Shown here one piece after another: positions 6,109-7,095 of a stretch of 7,095 bases of DNA (within the stretch, counting starts at the first letter, position 1; each line of letters starts with the position of its first letter). The stretch is taken from NCBI GenBank assembly GCA_002690445.1, contig NZER01000163.1, positions 1 to 7,095 of the forward strand. The letters are read 5' to 3'. The position numbers and the translations under genes are program-made. The notes beneath the pieces were generated by a model. It made no database searches, was not told the origin of the DNA, and saw only the letters and a list, made by a program, of their open reading frames with translations. This DNA is from Candidatus Pacearchaeota archaeon (GTDB lineage Archaea; Nanoarchaeota; Nanoarchaeia; Pacearchaeales; GW2011-AR1).

Positions 6109-6588
6109 TTAGAACGGTATTTCACCATCCACTTCTTCTCCATCAAACTTCTCTTTGATCATTTCAACAGGGTCAAGAATACCAAGAAATCCTAACATCC
6201 TACTTTGGACATCTTTATAGTAGGAATCAGTAGGTTTAGCTTTGACGCCAATAGACTCAACTGCAAGTTTAAGACACACTTGACGATGTATATCCTTAGT
6301 CCTTGCATCAGCCACTACAGGAGCAATACTCTCACCAGTTTTCTCAACATCCCATGAGGTTTTTCCGTTCTTCATCCTTTTTACAATCTTAACAGAATCA
6401 CCCTGTTTAAACGCCTTGATTCTGTTGTGGAGTCCATAAGATGCAAAGAATGATGAATCCTCGCCTTTGTGGTCAACTCCATAGAGATTCCATTCTCCAT
6501 ATTTGCCTTCCCCAGTTTTAGGTGTATCAAATTTGAAGGTAACATTATACTCTTCATTCTCTCCAAATTTAATCTCATTGTATTCCAT
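6109..6588 (-). CDS. single-stranded-DNA-binding protein (OB-fold, SSB-type acidic tail)
   Basis: 159 residues. The N-terminal part (about 5-85) reads as an OB-fold: EEYNVTFKFDTPKTG, GEWNLYGV, SSFFASYGLHNRIKAF, KQGDSVKIVKRM, KTSWDVEK, giving about five beta-strands separated by charged loops and aromatic residues (Phe, Trp, Tyr) suited to stacking on bases. A helical segment follows (about 97-140, KDIHRQVCLKLAVESIG onward). The end is acidic and closes DGEEVDGEIPF, which matches the conserved SSB C-terminal tip (acidic run plus I-P-F) that recruits replication and repair partners. I therefore call it the phage's ssDNA-coating protein for replication and recombination. The helical insert is not part of classical bacterial SSB, so it is a divergent phage type. 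Start 6588 is preceded by AGGAG and sits 3 bases after the stop of the phosphoesterase gene. A 72-base spacer separates its stop from ATG 6036. Confidence 0.7.
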   Translation of the reverse strand: MEYNEIKFGENEEYNVTFKFDTPKTGEGKYGEWNLYGVDHKGEDSSFFASYGLHNRIKAFKQGDSVKIVKRMKNGKTSWDVEKTGESIAPVVADARTKDIHRQVCLKLAVESIGVKAKPTDSYYKDVQSRMLGFLGILDPVEMIKEKFDGEEVDGEIPF

Positions 6589-6591
6589 TTA

Positions 6592-7095
6592 CTATTCTCC
6601 TTTTATTAATTTTCCGATTAGTGTGGTCTTTCCATTTATTATTTGAATGACATGATTTGTAAAATAACCATTGCCATAAAAGTCTACAATAGAAATTGCG
6701 TGACCCCAATTAGTTTGTCTCCTGCCAAGCCAAGAATTAGCATCTGCACTCATATCTTTTAAACATCCGATAGACCAAGCTGACTTAGTTCCTGTAATAT
6801 GTGTAACACTCATTTGTTGAATGTCATGCCAATGTCCATACACTACATTACATCCAAGTTTTAATAAATGATTTCTTGCGTGGTATACTCCACCGTATAG
6901 ATGCCCATGATAGAAATATAACTTACCTATCTTCAGCATTTTGCCTATAGGGTGAAATTCATATCCCCTTTCTTTTAATTTTGTACATCTATTAAATTTA
7001 TAAGAATCCATATAAGGATGTTCTTCTACAAACCTGTTCATCCAATCATCATGGTTTCCCTCTATCATATGTTTTTCTTCTACATTGACTTTATC
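6592..7095 (-). CDS. calcineurin-like metallophosphoesterase, 5' end outside the window
   Basis: The frame is open from base 7095 leftwards (DKVNVEEKHMIEGNHDD...), so the Met at 7068 is internal and the N-terminal motifs (D-x-H and GD) lie beyond the edge. Visible metal-site motifs, numbered from that Met, are GNHDDW (4-9), YHGH (53-56) and GHWHDIQ (78-84), in the order and spacing of calcineurin-like phosphoesterases, which use a two-metal site to cleave phosphate esters. SIGCLKDM (99-106) and TNWGHAISIVDFYGNG (119-134) match what I recall of the phage-encoded subgroup. The substrate (DNA ends, nucleotides or phosphoprotein) cannot be told from sequence. It sits upstream of the SSB-like gene with a 3-base gap, so a role in phage DNA metabolism is plausible. 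No membrane segment or signal peptide is visible in this part. Confidence 0.8.
   Translation of the reverse strand, partial: DKVNVEEKHMIEGNHDDWMNRFVEEHPYMDSYKFNRCTKLKERGYEFHPIGKMLKIGKLYFYHGHLYGGVYHARNHLLKLGCNVVYGHWHDIQQMSVTHITGTKSAWSIGCLKDMSADANSWLGRRQTNWGHAISIVDFYGNGYFTNHVIQIINGKTTLIGKLIKGE
6597..6601 (-). promoter_or_regulatory. ribosome binding site for the SSB-like gene
   Basis: AGGAG on the - strand, 8 bases before the ATG at 6588, lies within the last codons of the phosphoesterase gene (LIKGE then TAG). The site fixes the start and couples the two genes. Confidence 0.65.

Noticed and set aside
6381..6578. Second - strand frame within the SSB-like gene
   Set aside because: Fully inside the SSB-like frame, without its own ribosome binding site or recognisable protein.
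1..7095. CRISPR array, insertion sequence, integrase or attachment site
   Set aside because: No regularly spaced repeats, terminal inverted repeats flanking a transposase, or recombinase motifs were seen on either strand.

Overview
The window looks like part of a tailed-bacteriophage (Caudoviricetes) genome. It is AT-rich, tightly packed (every + strand junction and two of the three - strand junctions have gaps or overlaps of a few bases), has strong AGGAG-type ribosome binding sites, and carries only virion-structure and phage DNA-metabolism genes. The protein motifs resemble those I remember from uncultured marine/aquatic phages. That is recall, not a search, and nothing here identifies the host. 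No integrase, IS element, CRISPR array, rRNA or convincing tRNA is visible.

Left part (1-5217, + strand): a late, structural operon. It holds the last codons of an upstream gene, a tail/baseplate-hub-like protein split over two consecutive ORFs (35-1510 and 1512-3533), a small basic protein (3542-4156) and a 353-residue probable virion protein (4156-5217). All four complete genes begin ATGGC (Met-Ala), and three of the four junctions are overlaps or near-overlaps that suggest coupled translation. The second hub ORF has a long, more GC-rich C-terminal extension that contains a tandem repeat.

Right part (5201-7095, - strand): an early/DNA-metabolism operon read right to left. It holds a calcineurin-like metallophosphoesterase (5' end beyond the window), an OB-fold single-stranded-DNA-binding protein with an SSB-type acidic tail ending in IPF, a small zinc-ribbon protein, and a PD-(D/E)XK nuclease that starts at TTG. 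The two operons converge, and their last codons overlap by 17 bp without a recognisable terminator.

The most notable feature is the zinc-ribbon gene. Its reading frame continues upstream for about 45 coding-looking codons to an ATG at 6036 that has a ribosome binding site, but a single in-frame TAA at codon 16 interrupts it. The start region is also flanked by two back-to-back inverted repeats. The options are a nonsense mutation, a sequence error, readthrough, or restart of translation inside the gene. I see no clear evidence of an entirely new system; the interrupted gene and the split hub are the best candidates for follow-up.
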